64,000 bases of DNA from assembly GCA_015067795.1 (NCBI GenBank), contig SVLU01000007.1:1-64000 (forward strand), written 5' to 3'. Shown here piece by piece: positions 23,660 through 33,288 of this stretch (within the stretch, counting starts at the first letter, position 1; the number at the start of each line of letters is the position of its first letter). The position numbers were made by a program, and so were the translations under genes. The notes under the pieces were generated by a model. The model was given only the letters and a program-made list of their open reading frames with translations. It did no database searches and was not told where the DNA came from. The DNA comes from Oscillospiraceae bacterium (lineage in GTDB: Bacteria > Bacillota > Clostridia > Oscillospirales > Oscillospiraceae).

Positions 23660-24373
23660 ATGACTATCGACCTGCTGTGGCCTGACGGCCCGAAGCTTAT
23701 ACGCGATCCCGATGTTTTCACTCTGGGTACGGATGCCGTACTCCTGAGTCACTTTGCATCGGCTAAAAGGGCAAAGAGGCTTCTTGACCTGGGCACAGGC
23801 TCAGGCATCATTCCCCTGCTTCTTGCATGGGGTGACAAGCGAATAACAGCGGCAGGTGTGGAGATACAGGAAAAGTCCGCACAGCTCGCCAAAGAAAACA
23901 TGGAGATTAACGAACTTAGTGACAGAGTTGAGATAATAACAGCAGATATGCGTCATTGGCGTGAGCCAAAGCTATCGGGATATTTTGATCTGGTGGTTTC
24001 CAATCCGCCGTACTTCCCTGTTATGAGCGGCAAATCCACGGATAATCCCCATATCGCCATCGCCCGGGAGGAGCTTATGTGTACCCTTGAGGATATATGC
24101 AAAACCGCCGCGTATTATACAAAATGGGGCGGCAGCTTCTGTATGGTACACCGTCCCGAGCGTTTGGGTGAGGCTATGCACCTTTTATCCGCAAATGGTA
24201 TTGAACCAAAACGCCTCCGTCTTGTTCACAGCCGTCCGGAAACCGCTCCCAGCCTTATTCTCATCGAAGCCAAGAGAGGTGCAAGTCCGGGACTTGTTAT
24301 CATGCCGCCTCTTGTGCTTTACAATGCTGATGGCAGTGACAGTGATGAGGTAAGGGCAATTTATCATCGTTAG
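23660..24373 (+). CDS. trmN6: tRNA1(Val) (adenine37-N6)-methyltransferase-like protein
   Basis: A 237-residue class I SAM-dependent methyltransferase of the YfiC/TrmN6 type. The SAM loop is LLDLGTGSGIIPLLLA (about 42-57). The acidic residue after strand 2 is in GVEIQE, and the substrate motif is NPPYF (about 115), typical of N6-adenine methylation. The expected target is A37 of a tRNA. The start is ATG 23660 with GGAGG 7-8 nt upstream. It is followed at 24465 by rsmI on the same strand, a frequent pairing in Firmicutes. Related methyltransferases of unknown target cannot be excluded. Confidence 0.85.
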   Translation: MTIDLLWPDGPKLIRDPDVFTLGTDAVLLSHFASAKRAKRLLDLGTGSGIIPLLLAWGDKRITAAGVEIQEKSAQLAKENMEINELSDRVEIITADMRHWREPKLSGYFDLVVSNPPYFPVMSGKSTDNPHIAIAREELMCTLEDICKTAAYYTKWGGSFCMVHRPERLGEAMHLLSANGIEPKRLRLVHSRPETAPSLILIEAKRGASPGLVIMPPLVLYNADGSDSDEVRAIYHR

Positions 24374-24392
24374 TGAAAATTACAAAAGCATT

Positions 24393-24447
24393 GTCGATAT
24401 ATGCACTAATGCGTATATATCGACACAAAGCGTTATAACGCTTTGTA
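24393..24447. repeat. Hairpin array, GTCGATATA type
   Basis: GTCGATATAtgc-actaat-gcgTATATCGAC and ACAAAGCGTTATAACGCTTTGT are nested or adjacent palindromes in the 91-nt gap between trmN6 and rsmI. The TATCGA word is shared with the larger array at 56473-56658. Confidence 0.6.
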
Positions 24448-24464
24448 CGGAAGGAGATAACGCC

Positions 24465-25298
24465 ATGTCCGGTACATTATATTTAGTAGGAACACCCATC
24501 GGCAATTTGGGTGACATATCCCCCAGAGCGGCAGAGACCTTTGAGGCCGTTGATTTCATTGCCGCAGAGGATACCAGAGTCACCGTAAAGCTTCTGAACC
24601 ATCTGGGCATAAAGAAGCCCATGGTCAGCTATTATGAGCATAACCGTGCAGAAAGCGGCGAAAGAATTCTCGCCAGACTGCTGAACGGTGAAAGCTGTGC
24701 TCTTGCCACCGATGCCGGTATGCCTGCCATCAGCGACCCCGGCGAGGACCTTGTGGCACTTTGCGGTGAAGCAGGCGTTCCTGTAATCGCAATTCCCGGT
24801 CCATGTGCCGCTGTATGTGCTCTTGCCCTTTCGGGACTTCCAACAGGTCGCTTCACCTTTGAGGGCTTCCTCTCCACCGTTAAAAAGAACCGCTACAAAC
24901 ACCTTGAGGAGTTGAAAAACGAGCATCGCACAATGATCTTCTACGAAGCTCCCCACAAGCTCAAGGCCACCCTCTCCGATATGCTGACATATTTCGGTGA
25001 CAGACCTATAACCATTTCCCGTGAGCTGACAAAGCTCCATGAGGAAACTCTCCGTTTTACCCTTGCAAAGGCAGTTGAATATTACGAATCCACACCGCCA
25101 AAGGGTGAATTCGTACTCATCATTCAGGGAGCACCAACAGACGAAGAAACACCCCTCACCATGGAAGAGGCTATGGAGCAGGTCTCCGCTCTTATGGATA
25201 AGGGGCAGTCTTTAAAGGATTCCGTAAAGCAGGTGGCAAAGTCCACGGGCTTTGCGAAAAATAAGCTTTATGATGCTGTACTCAAGGCTCAGAACTGA
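24465..25298 (+). CDS. rsmI: 16S rRNA (cytidine1402-2'-O)-methyltransferase
   Basis: A 277-residue tetrapyrrole-methylase-fold enzyme that 2'-O-methylates C1402 in 16S rRNA. Signatures are LYLVGTPIGNLGDISPRA (about 4-21), AAEDTRVT, LATDAGMPAISDPGEDLV (about 84-101) and IPGPCAAVCALALSGLP (about 108-125). A helical C-terminal extension is present. AAGGAG lies about 9 nt before ATG 24465. Its last 10 nt overlap the 3' end of the convergent hydrolase gene. Confidence 0.95.
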   Translation: MSGTLYLVGTPIGNLGDISPRAAETFEAVDFIAAEDTRVTVKLLNHLGIKKPMVSYYEHNRAESGERILARLLNGESCALATDAGMPAISDPGEDLVALCGEAGVPVIAIPGPCAAVCALALSGLPTGRFTFEGFLSTVKKNRYKHLEELKNEHRTMIFYEAPHKLKATLSDMLTYFGDRPITISRELTKLHEETLRFTLAKAVEYYESTPPKGEFVLIIQGAPTDEETPLTMEEAMEQVSALMDKGQSLKDSVKQVAKSTGFAKNKLYDAVLKAQN

Positions 25299-25972
25299 GT
25301 TAAAAACTCCTCCACAGCTTTGTTGAATTTTTCGCTGTTGTTTACGGCGATGAAATGATCGCCCTTGAGGGTCACCAGCTTACAGTCGGGAATGTTCTTT
25401 GCTATGAGCTTTGAGTGACCGGCTTTTATCATGTCTTTATTTCCCACGATAACGAGAGTTGGCACTTCAAGGGATCGCAGTTCGTCCGGGTCGATTCTCG
25501 GCTCTTTTACCATCAGGCGGAACAGATCTCTTCTCTTAGCCGCCTTTTTGGAAAAGGGTGCCTGAATGCAGTAAAGTATGTACTTTCTTAAAATCCATGC
25601 ACCTGTTCCAAGGGTCAGACCTGAAAATCTCAGATTTGCACCGTTTAGTATCAGCCTTCTCACATTGTAAGGGTGCTGCAGAGCAAACATCAGTGCCACA
25701 TTGCCGCCGTCGCTGAAACCTAAAATATCAGCGTTATAGATCTCCTTTGACCTCATAAACTTCACAAGGTCCTCCACAAAGGTATTCAGAGTGAAGGGCT
25801 TTGTGCCTCTGAGAGACCTGCCGTGACCTCTTGTGTCAATGGCAATGACCCGCCTTGTCTTTGAAAAATAATCTATCTGGCTTCGGAAATACTCGTGGTC
25901 CTCTCCATTGCCGTGGAGCAGTATCAGAGGTTCACCGGAGCCTTTTTCTACATAAAAGAGAGATATATCCAT
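25289..25972 (-). CDS. Alpha/beta-fold hydrolase
   Basis: A 227-residue hydrolase. The oxyanion region is LILLHGNGEDHEYF (about 17-30). The nucleophile elbow is GFSDGG (Ser about 95). Probable triad partners are the Asp in VGNKDMI (about 180) and the His in KGDHFIA (about 207). AIDTRGHGRS supports the family. The substrate is unknown: candidates are esterase, lipase-like or dehalogenase-type enzymes. No signal peptide is seen. It converges with rsmI, overlapping by 10 nt. Confidence 0.85.
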   Translation of the reverse strand: MDISLFYVEKGSGEPLILLHGNGEDHEYFRSQIDYFSKTRRVIAIDTRGHGRSLRGTKPFTLNTFVEDLVKFMRSKEIYNADILGFSDGGNVALMFALQHPYNVRRLILNGANLRFSGLTLGTGAWILRKYILYCIQAPFSKKAAKRRDLFRLMVKEPRIDPDELRSLEVPTLVIVGNKDMIKAGHSKLIAKNIPDCKLVTLKGDHFIAVNNSEKFNKAVEEFLTQF

Positions 25973-26083
25973 TTCTTCTTCTCCTGTAAATATGTCGTTT
26001 AATATTTAATAATTATAACCTGTACACGGATATTTTTCAACGATTGGGAATACTATCAGCAAGAAATTATCCAGGAGGTCATT

Positions 26084-26251
26084 ATGAATAAGATGGATTT
26101 TATCAAGGGCGTAGGTCTCGGTATGGTGGCAGGAGCAGCGGTAAGCATGATGTGTACGCCAAAGAAAAAGCACGCTAAAACTACCGCAGGCAAGATGATC
26201 AAAACCGCCGGCAGAATTCTCAATGACGTTCAGGACACAATGTGTCTGTAA
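26084..26251 (+). CDS. Small YtxH-like protein
   Basis: A 55-residue protein (MNKMDFIKGVGLGMVAGAAV, then a basic KKKHAK stretch and an amphipathic tail). The glycine-rich hydrophobic N terminus followed by lysines resembles short YtxH-type membrane-associated proteins. AGGAGG lies 5-6 nt upstream of ATG 26084. It stands alone, with a terminator at 26267-26302. Function is unknown. Confidence 0.7.
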   Translation: MNKMDFIKGVGLGMVAGAAVSMMCTPKKKHAKTTAGKMIKTAGRILNDVQDTMCL

Positions 26252-26266
26252 GTTAATACTGTTAGG

Positions 26267-26302
26267 AAAAGGAGCTGATTGTCAATCAGCTCCTTCTTTT
26301 TT
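26267..26302 (+). terminator. Intrinsic terminator
   Basis: AAGGAGCTGATTG and CAATCAGCTCCTT pair and are followed by CTTTTTT. Confidence 0.9.
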
Positions 26303-26317
26303 GCAACAGCAAAAATC

Positions 26318-26378
26318 ACGATATATCCCACACGATTTATCGCAAATTCGGGTAAACTTTTTCTTAATGATATATCGT
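26318..26378 (+). promoter_or_regulatory. Repeated ACGATATAT operator sites
   Basis: ACGATATAT (26318-26326), CGATTTATCG (26333-26342) and ATATATCGT (26370-26378) are three related half-sites or palindromes directly before the HTH gene at 26393, suggesting autoregulation. Confidence 0.55.
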
Positions 26379-26392
26379 AAGGGAGAGTTTAA

Positions 26393-26635
26393 ATGAACAC
26401 AAAAGAAGCTGTTGCGTTGAGAATAATTGAACTTTGCGACAAAAATAATATCGCTATCAATTCTCTCGCCAATATTTCGGGAGTATCGCCGTCAACAGTC
26501 TACAGTATGCTGAATGAGAAAAGCAAAAATCCCGGTGTTGTTTCTGTCAAGAAGCTGTGCGATGGGCTCGGCATAAGTATAAGAGAATTCTTCGACAATG
26601 ACATATTCGATAATTTGGAGCAGGAAATAAAATAA
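26393..26635 (+). CDS. XRE-family HTH regulator
   Basis: An 80-residue helix-turn-helix protein (ALRIIELCDKNNIAINSLAN, SGVSPSTVYSMLNEKSKNP, LCDGLGISIREFFDND) of the XRE/Cro type with a short acidic tail. GGGAGAG lies 6 nt before ATG 26393. It stands upstream of a small gene at 26694 but is separated by 58 nt. The repeated ATATCGT sites upstream are its likely operators. Confidence 0.85.
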   Translation: MNTKEAVALRIIELCDKNNIAINSLANISGVSPSTVYSMLNEKSKNPGVVSVKKLCDGLGISIREFFDNDIFDNLEQEIK

Positions 26636-26693
26636 GGCAAATCTGCACCGCTGCATTATGTTAACACAGCTCAAATAAAAGGAGGTACGGTAA

Positions 26694-26921
26694 ATGCTGT
26701 TTAAACGTGAAATACTCATTTCAAGAGACTTAAATCATGTGAACCGCACCAGGGATATTCTCGGAGAACACAATATTGAAACCACCGTTTCCACAGGTTC
26801 AAAGACCAATCCCGGCAGGTACCATGGCATACCATACATTGATGCCTCCACCGCCTATGAACACCGTGTCTATGTCAAGCGGAAGGACTACGACAGGGCA
26901 AAAGAGATTTTGAGGAAATAG
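26694..26921 (+). CDS. Small hypothetical protein
   Basis: A 75-residue basic protein: LISRDLNHVNRTRDILGEHN, then HRVYVKRKDYDRAKEILRK. The pattern of a strand, a helix and a C-terminal repeat of the form V-x-x-xD-x-xAKEIL resembles short DUF2007-like putative signal-transducing proteins, though I am not sure. AAAGGAGG is upstream. A terminator follows at 26993-27026. Confidence 0.65.
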   Translation: MLFKREILISRDLNHVNRTRDILGEHNIETTVSTGSKTNPGRYHGIPYIDASTAYEHRVYVKRKDYDRAKEILRK

Positions 26922-26992
26922 TATAATTCCAATCATCGCGCAGCGATACCGCAATTATTCATTATTAATTATTAATCATTCATTATTCACTA

Positions 26993-27026
26993 AAAAACCA
27001 CAGTTGCTGCTGCAACTGTGGTTTTT
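26993..27026. terminator. Bidirectional terminator
   Basis: AAAACCACAGTTGC and GCAACTGTGGTTTT flanked by A and T runs, between the convergent genes ending at 26921 and 27030. Confidence 0.85.
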
Positions 27027-27029
27027 GTA

Positions 27030-30000
27030 TTACTCGGCTTCTCTGTTACGCTCCAGAGCTCGCTGAGCACGTCTTTTTTCGCACTTTTCACGTCTTCTCT
27101 TTGCGCTTTTTTCTTTCAGAGTAAGCTTTCTCGGCTTTTCTTCCGGAGCGAAGAACTCGGGGATAAAGTTGTCCTCAAGGTCAGGAACAATTTCAGGCTC
27201 AGCCTCAACAGGCTTTTCTTCCGGAATTATCTGCTCTTCCGTCACACCCTTTACAGGTCTGTCCTCGGGAATGAAAAACTCGGGGATAAGAGGCTCGTCA
27301 GGATTATAGGTGATCTCAGGTTCAGAGTTAACAGGCTCTTCCTGCTTCAGCTTCCTTGCTTTTCTTGCGGAGATCCTATCCTTTTCAGCCTTTGCTGTCT
27401 TGACCTTTTTAGGCTTTGCCGGCTTCTTTGGAGCTTTCTTTCCTTTGCCCTTCTTTCTGTTTCGGAGCATAAGGATGATGACCATAACAATACCGATTAC
27501 CGCCACAACAAAAATTGCGATAAGAAGCACGATCATCATGTAGTCGGGTCTGAAGCAGAATGTGCCGGATGTGCCTGTCATGCTTATCTGCAGATACTGA
27601 CCGTCACGGGTGGTGTCAAGCTCAACCCATTCGCCGTCGCGAAGCTGCCAGATCGAGGCAAGCTCTTTGGTCTGGTTCAGAAGCTTGATGGTGGTTACAG
27701 TTTCCTCGGTGACACCTTTATCGGTGAAGTAAACATCCCAAACACTCCACGCATCATCGGAAGGAGCGGCTTCTTCACTCTCATATACATTGAGCTTAGC
27801 ATACTTGGTGAGCTGACCCTCGGCTAAAGCAAAGGCTACACCGTTATCCAGCTCATCGCTGGAAACCACGCTTATATACTCACCGTACTCTGCGTAAACG
27901 GTCTGGTTGATGAGCATAAGCTCAGTTGTGAAATCGGACCAGCTGCCGTAGAAGCCTTCTCTTTCAGGCACCTCAGGCATTTCCACCTGAGAAAGGTCTG
28001 CACCGTATTCAACGGTTACTTTATGGAGGACTTCGCCGTCATTAATACAGGTGATGGTGAAATCCGCAAAGCCTGCCGGAACGTCTGCTCTGGACTTCAT
28101 GCTTGCTACTGCAAGAGGCTCCGCAACGCCGTGATAGCTGATGCCATCAACAGCGGCAACGCCGTTGTCGATGTAATAGTTATCCGTTACAAGCTGACCT
28201 GTGGTATCGCCCCAGCCTGCAACCGCACCAACGTATTCAGTACCGTCGATAACTACAATAGCATAGCAGGCATCAACGCGGTTACCCATGCCCACAATAC
28301 CGCCAACATAGCTTTCGCCGGAGATGATGCCCTTGGAATAGCTTTTGCGGACTGTTGCATTGGAAAGACCGGCAATACCCCCTGTATACTTGCCGTTGCC
28401 TTCAACTACACCGTAGTTTTCGCAATCAACAACAGTACCAAGCTCCATTCTGCCCGCAATGCCGCCTGTGGATTCCTTGGTGCCCACAACCTCACCTGTA
28501 TTCTGGCAGTCGGTTACGATCGCCATAATTTCATACTGATTGTCGGCGGAGAGAGTGTCGCTGTATTCGTCCTCATGGTCAAGCTCGTTCTGGATGGACA
28601 TTGTGCCAACAACGCCGCCAACGTCCCTGTCACCTGTTACCACACCTGCATTGGTGCTTGCCATGATCTTACCTGTTGTTGCACTTGCCGCTTTATCATC
28701 GGAAACATCGGTTACGGAGCCTGTTTCCCCTGTTTCCTCAAGGGCTTCCACAACAAGACCCATGACCTTGAGAAGCTGGTCATTGATTGCCTTTGTATTT
28801 GTGGAATTGTCTTTATTGCCTGTGCCAATGCTTGTGCTGATACCTGTCAGCTCAGAGGACAGACTTACGATGTTTCTGTACAGGGTCTGGCTCTGGGTGG
28901 TAAAGGAGGAGCCCAGAGAGGTTGCCGTATCGGATGGGTCTGCTTTTGAAAGGTCTGTGAGATAGCTGTCGATTTTGGAGAGAGCTGTGGAAAGCTCCTT
29001 GAATGTATCTCCGTATGTTTCCGTGGCTGTGGACAGCTTCTTCATCGGGTCACCAAGCGCTGCAACACTTGGTTCAAAGTCGTCAATGGCATCTGAAATT
29101 GCCGCACAGGAAGTTTGAACCTTACCTGCGGACTTGCCCATTTCTTCGGCGGCTTCGGACATATCTCTGAGACAAATCTGGAGAGGAATCCACTTTACGT
29201 CAACTGCAGCATCGATCTTAGCTGCCGAAGCGGACATATCATCCGCACTTTCCGCCATATCGTCAAGGGTGTCCACGATGGTCTTGAGAGCGTCCTGAAC
29301 CTTCTTCTGGTTTGTGGAGTCACTGCTCATAAGACCCGCAAGGTGCTTTTTCAAATCAGAGGTGGCTTCCGAACTCTTTTCAAGGGCATCGCCGAGAGCG
29401 GTGATGTGTCCGCAGAGGTCCGTGAGAGCCTTTTCCATTTTTTCCTCGTTTTCCTGGAGGACAGCGTTTCTCAATGTGCTGATGTCATCGGCAATATCCT
29501 CAACAGCTTCGCCGATCTCGTTAACGGCTTTATCAAAGGCCGTTGCCGCAGTCTGTGCCTTGCTTATGGAGGAAGCACCGTTATTTGCGATGGATGAGAT
29601 TGTTTTGAGAACAGCGATCATATCTTCGGATGCATCTGCCATATCGGAAAGAGCAGAGGTCATATCGTGCATAACCGCAGAATAGTTGCCAAGGCTTGCA
29701 TAGATGATCGCTGTGGATGAATTCAGATCACTGCCGCCTGCCACCGTACCGGAAAGCTGACTGAGGAGAGTATTCGTGCTGGTGCTTGCCTTACTGATGT
29801 AATCGGAGGCATTTTTCAGTCTCTTCTGAATGTCAGCGGTAAGCTTATCGGAGTCCTCAAGGGAATCCGTAATGAGCTGATAGAGGTTTTTAAGCTCTGT
29901 ATTCAGCTTCTCAAGGAGGTCCTCTGTGAAAATGATGTTGATGGTTGGCTCAGCCTGACCCACGATACCGCCAACATCCTTGCGGCCATAGACCTCGCCC

Positions 30001-30788
30001 TCATTCTTTGCACCGTTTACAAGACCATCCTGACGGCCAACAACGCCGCCCACATTATAGCCTGTGTGGAGAGTGCCTACCACACCCACATTGGTGCTGC
30101 TTTCAATAGTACCCGTGGAATAACCGGCTATACCGCCAATGTCATAGCTGCCGCCCTCCTGTGGGTCTGTTCCCACAAAAGCGTGGTTTGCACACTTTGT
30201 AAGTGTACCATAGTTGATGCCCGCAGTACCGCCAACGGAGGTTACGCCGTCAACATTACCTCTGGTGGTGGATTCCACGATCCTGCCGTCCTTTTCGTTT
30301 GTGCCTGCGATACCTCCAACGGCTGTTTCGCCCACAACAGTACCCTCAAAGGTACATCTCTGTACAGTACCTGCATTGCTGCCGGCGATACCGCCGATGT
30401 TTACGGCTTCTCCGCCTGCGATAACAGTACCCTGAACTGTCAGGTCAATAACACTCGCACCCTTGCAGATGTATCTGAAAAGGCCCTGATTTGCACCCGA
30501 ATCCGCAATGAGTACACCGGAAATTGTGAAGCCCGCACCGTTGAATGTACCGCTGAATGCCGGAATTGTTATGTTATCATAACCTGTCAGGTCAATATTC
30601 GCCGTAAGTGTAACGGTCTTGCCCTGACTCCAGGTATCAAGGGAGCAATTATGGGTGAATTCAATAAACTCCTCCGCTGTACCGATGCTTACAGCGTTAC
30701 CGGTAGTATCAGCAAAGGCAACGCCCATGTTGGGTAAGATAAGGAGAAGTGCCAGAAGCAGGCTTACGATCTTATTTCTCAGTTTCAT
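27030..30788 (-). CDS. Giant GLUG-repeat membrane protein with helical stalk
   Basis: About 1252 residues. Signal peptide 1-28 (KIVSLLLALLLILPNMGVAF). GLUG-type beta repeats (VGGIAGTN, DIGGIAGYS) cover about 85-280. A long helical coiled region rich in MSDMAD and SAAKID words spans about 285-680, followed by more GLUG repeats (700-880) and a beta module with EREGFYGSWSDFT. One membrane helix (about 1115-1137) and a long Lys-rich then acidic cytoplasmic tail end the protein. The start at 30788 overlaps the upstream MMPL gene by 17 nt. It probably works with that transporter as an extracytoplasmic arm; YhgE/Pip-like partners of MMPL proteins have comparable helical stalks (inference). Confidence 0.75.
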   Translation of the reverse strand: MKLRNKIVSLLLALLLILPNMGVAFADTTGNAVSIGTAEEFIEFTHNCSLDTWSQGKTVTLTANIDLTGYDNITIPAFSGTFNGAGFTISGVLIADSGANQGLFRYICKGASVIDLTVQGTVIAGGEAVNIGGIAGSNAGTVQRCTFEGTVVGETAVGGIAGTNEKDGRIVESTTRGNVDGVTSVGGTAGINYGTLTKCANHAFVGTDPQEGGSYDIGGIAGYSTGTIESSTNVGVVGTLHTGYNVGGVVGRQDGLVNGAKNEGEVYGRKDVGGIVGQAEPTINIIFTEDLLEKLNTELKNLYQLITDSLEDSDKLTADIQKRLKNASDYISKASTSTNTLLSQLSGTVAGGSDLNSSTAIIYASLGNYSAVMHDMTSALSDMADASEDMIAVLKTISSIANNGASSISKAQTAATAFDKAVNEIGEAVEDIADDISTLRNAVLQENEEKMEKALTDLCGHITALGDALEKSSEATSDLKKHLAGLMSSDSTNQKKVQDALKTIVDTLDDMAESADDMSASAAKIDAAVDVKWIPLQICLRDMSEAAEEMGKSAGKVQTSCAAISDAIDDFEPSVAALGDPMKKLSTATETYGDTFKELSTALSKIDSYLTDLSKADPSDTATSLGSSFTTQSQTLYRNIVSLSSELTGISTSIGTGNKDNSTNTKAINDQLLKVMGLVVEALEETGETGSVTDVSDDKAASATTGKIMASTNAGVVTGDRDVGGVVGTMSIQNELDHEDEYSDTLSADNQYEIMAIVTDCQNTGEVVGTKESTGGIAGRMELGTVVDCENYGVVEGNGKYTGGIAGLSNATVRKSYSKGIISGESYVGGIVGMGNRVDACYAIVVIDGTEYVGAVAGWGDTTGQLVTDNYYIDNGVAAVDGISYHGVAEPLAVASMKSRADVPAGFADFTITCINDGEVLHKVTVEYGADLSQVEMPEVPEREGFYGSWSDFTTELMLINQTVYAEYGEYISVVSSDELDNGVAFALAEGQLTKYAKLNVYESEEAAPSDDAWSVWDVYFTDKGVTEETVTTIKLLNQTKELASIWQLRDGEWVELDTTRDGQYLQISMTGTSGTFCFRPDYMMIVLLIAIFVVAVIGIVMVIILMLRNRKKGKGKKAPKKPAKPKKVKTAKAEKDRISARKARKLKQEEPVNSEPEITYNPDEPLIPEFFIPEDRPVKGVTEEQIIPEEKPVEAEPEIVPDLEDNFIPEFFAPEEKPRKLTLKEKSAKRRREKCEKRRAQRALERNREAE

Positions 30789-33288
30789 CAGACTGCTCAC
30801 CCTCCTTTTCCCGGAAATTTGCTTCGTCAGGCTGTTCGGCAATTTCACCGAATATATCAAAAACTATCGTTTCTTCACTTACAGCCTCTTCGGAAACGTC
30901 AGGCTCTTCAGCGAAGCCTTCAAAGTCTATGGACTCTTCCGGCGGCTGTTCTGCCGCTTTCAGCTTTTCGATAGCCTCAACGATGTCCATACGCTCCTCA
31001 ACAGGAGCCTTTACTTCACCTGTGATGTCAACATCAGACTTTGTTATCTTGCTGTCGATGATATCAAGAGCAAGCATAGTCTGAGGTGCAACGCACAGGG
31101 CAATAAGCATATTGATAACACCGCCTATTGCGGCGATAAAGCCAATAGCCATACCGTCTGCGTCAAAGGACAGCACACCCAGCACAACGCCGCTGAGGAT
31201 AAGGAGACAGCCGGTAACTACTATCAGACTGTAATTCTCCTTAAGGGCCTTGCCGATTGCCTTCTTGAGAGGCTCTGTCTGCTTGAACTTCTTATAGCTG
31301 TTTGCAACTGCCGCAGTAAATGTGACACCTGCAATCATCTGAATGGTATATCCAACCATAATTGCAACATGGCTGAAGAAGCCCGGGAAGAGATACGGCA
31401 CAGCCATTGTGAGCCATACGCCACCCTGTACCAGAATTACCAGAACGATCGCAAGTCCCGATGCTTTCAGCAGTACGGCAAGCAGGACGCTAAGCAGAAC
31501 TACCGTTAGCGCCGTAATAAGGATCATGTCACGAACCCAGGCATCCTCAAGGTCAGATGCAGCACCGGCTTCACCTGTGACGTATACTGTCTCGCCGTAA
31601 TGAGCTTCGCCAACGGCTCTGATATTTTCCATAAGCTGAGCTGCCTTCTGGGAATCGTCAGGCACGGAAACCTCGATGACAATTCTGTCGTGGTTTTCGC
31701 CACAAAGCTCAAGGTCCGCACCTGAAAGCTCGTATCGGATGCTGTCCAGGGTTTCGGCAACATCGCTCTTTACCGTGAGAGAGCCTTCCTGGACTCTGTT
31801 ATATGTATAGGTGAAAATTTCAATAAACGGCACTTCATATTCCCCAACGCCGCCTGCGGCTTCAACACCAACAAGCTCGCTGTGGTCGGAAAAGATATTC
31901 CACACCGCATCGGTATTAAGACCTGTAATATCGGCAAACTGCCAGATATTCACGCTGTCGGTGAGGATATAGGATGCTGCACTACTGTTTGAAAGGGCTT
32001 TGACGGAAACGACCTCCACCATATTACCCACTTCATATACAGTAGCTTCCTCAGCCTCGTAATTGCCGCCGGGAACGATCATATAAACTTCACTTGTGTC
32101 CTTGTCAAAGTCACGGTCAGCCCTGTATTCGATAACCTGACCCGGAGACTTGATAAGCGGCAGACCTTCCCCATCAAAGCTGTAAGGCTGAACGGGGTAT
32201 ACTATTATAAATGTAAGAGCCGCAATGGCAAGGAGAAGGAAAATAATTGGGAAAGCGTATCTTGTCTTATAGGTGACCTTGCCGCTTTCTCTCCTTATTC
32301 TCGGCAGGAGAGGCTTATGACGGCTGTCGTCCATACGCTTTGCAAATATTGTGATAAGACCCGGGAGAAGTGTGAAGCAAAGGATAATAGAAATCACAAT
32401 ACCCTTTGTAAGTGCAAGAGCAAAGTCCAGACCAAGCCTGAGCTTTGCACAGGCAAGAATCAGAAGGGCTGTCGCCGCAATGACAACGGCGGCAGTCAGC
32501 TTTGGCATACTGCCCGCAACCGCTGTGATAACAGCAGGACGGACATCCTGTTCCTTGCGTTCCTTTGTATAACGGCGGCAGATAAGTGCCGCATAGTACA
32601 TGGTGAATGCCGCCTGGAATATGCCGGAGGTCAGGCTTGTAATTTTGGACATACCAAGACTTGTGCCGTAATTCAGAATAACGGCAACGATCATGGTAAA
32701 GAGCATCACCCATACATCAGCGTATGTACGGGAGGCATAGATAAGTGCCACGATAAGCAGAGCAGCTCCGGCGACCATAAGGAAGATCATACCGAAGTCT
32801 ATGTTCCACCACCAGCCCGAATCCAGAGAGCTTGTAATGCCGCCGTCAAAATTGCTTACAGCAGCCTTGACTGCATCGTATGCAGCCTGTGCTTCCTCCG
32901 ACTCGCCGTACTCAAATGTAACATCAAGAACACCGGTGCCGTCAGCATAGCTCTTTGAGTCAAAGTCAACGGCATATACACCGTCGATATCAAGAAGCTG
33001 CTCCCTGACAAGCTCACACTGCTTTTCCGAAACATTGTCCAAAAGCACCTGTGCTGTGGCAAGGTCGGTGAACTCTTCGGTCATGACAGCATAGCCTGCA
33101 CCGGAATTGGTGGAGGACGGCAGATAAGCCACAACGCTGTCGGTAACCTGTACATTCCATGCAAAGAACAATGCCGCGATAGTCAGCAGGACGCAAAGTA
33201 AATATACAGGTTTCTTTTTGTCAATATAAAAGCCCGCTGTCCGCTCAAAGCTCATGGGCTTTTTTTCCTTTTTAACGGTTTCCTTCAA
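30772..33288 (-). CDS. MMPL/RND-family membrane transporter
   Basis: About 838 residues with two sets of six membrane segments and two large outer loops, the RND/MMPL plan. The first TM is YLLCVLLTIAALFFAW (about 21-36), the first helix bundle is about 180-345, and the second bundle is about 590-755. The tail is acidic. MMPL proteins export lipids or hydrophobic compounds using proton force. The start was set at TTG 33288, which has GAGGAGG 9 nt upstream; an ATG at 33363 lacks a ribosome site, and the ATG of MSFERT is another option. It is co-transcribed with the GLUG protein. The cargo is unknown. Confidence 0.8.
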   Translation of the reverse strand: MKETVKKEKKPMSFERTAGFYIDKKKPVYLLCVLLTIAALFFAWNVQVTDSVVAYLPSSTNSGAGYAVMTEEFTDLATAQVLLDNVSEKQCELVREQLLDIDGVYAVDFDSKSYADGTGVLDVTFEYGESEEAQAAYDAVKAAVSNFDGGITSSLDSGWWWNIDFGMIFLMVAGAALLIVALIYASRTYADVWVMLFTMIVAVILNYGTSLGMSKITSLTSGIFQAAFTMYYAALICRRYTKERKEQDVRPAVITAVAGSMPKLTAAVVIAATALLILACAKLRLGLDFALALTKGIVISIILCFTLLPGLITIFAKRMDDSRHKPLLPRIRRESGKVTYKTRYAFPIIFLLLAIAALTFIIVYPVQPYSFDGEGLPLIKSPGQVIEYRADRDFDKDTSEVYMIVPGGNYEAEEATVYEVGNMVEVVSVKALSNSSAASYILTDSVNIWQFADITGLNTDAVWNIFSDHSELVGVEAAGGVGEYEVPFIEIFTYTYNRVQEGSLTVKSDVAETLDSIRYELSGADLELCGENHDRIVIEVSVPDDSQKAAQLMENIRAVGEAHYGETVYVTGEAGAASDLEDAWVRDMILITALTVVLLSVLLAVLLKASGLAIVLVILVQGGVWLTMAVPYLFPGFFSHVAIMVGYTIQMIAGVTFTAAVANSYKKFKQTEPLKKAIGKALKENYSLIVVTGCLLILSGVVLGVLSFDADGMAIGFIAAIGGVINMLIALCVAPQTMLALDIIDSKITKSDVDITGEVKAPVEERMDIVEAIEKLKAAEQPPEESIDFEGFAEEPDVSEEAVSEETIVFDIFGEIAEQPDEANFREKEGEQSDETEK

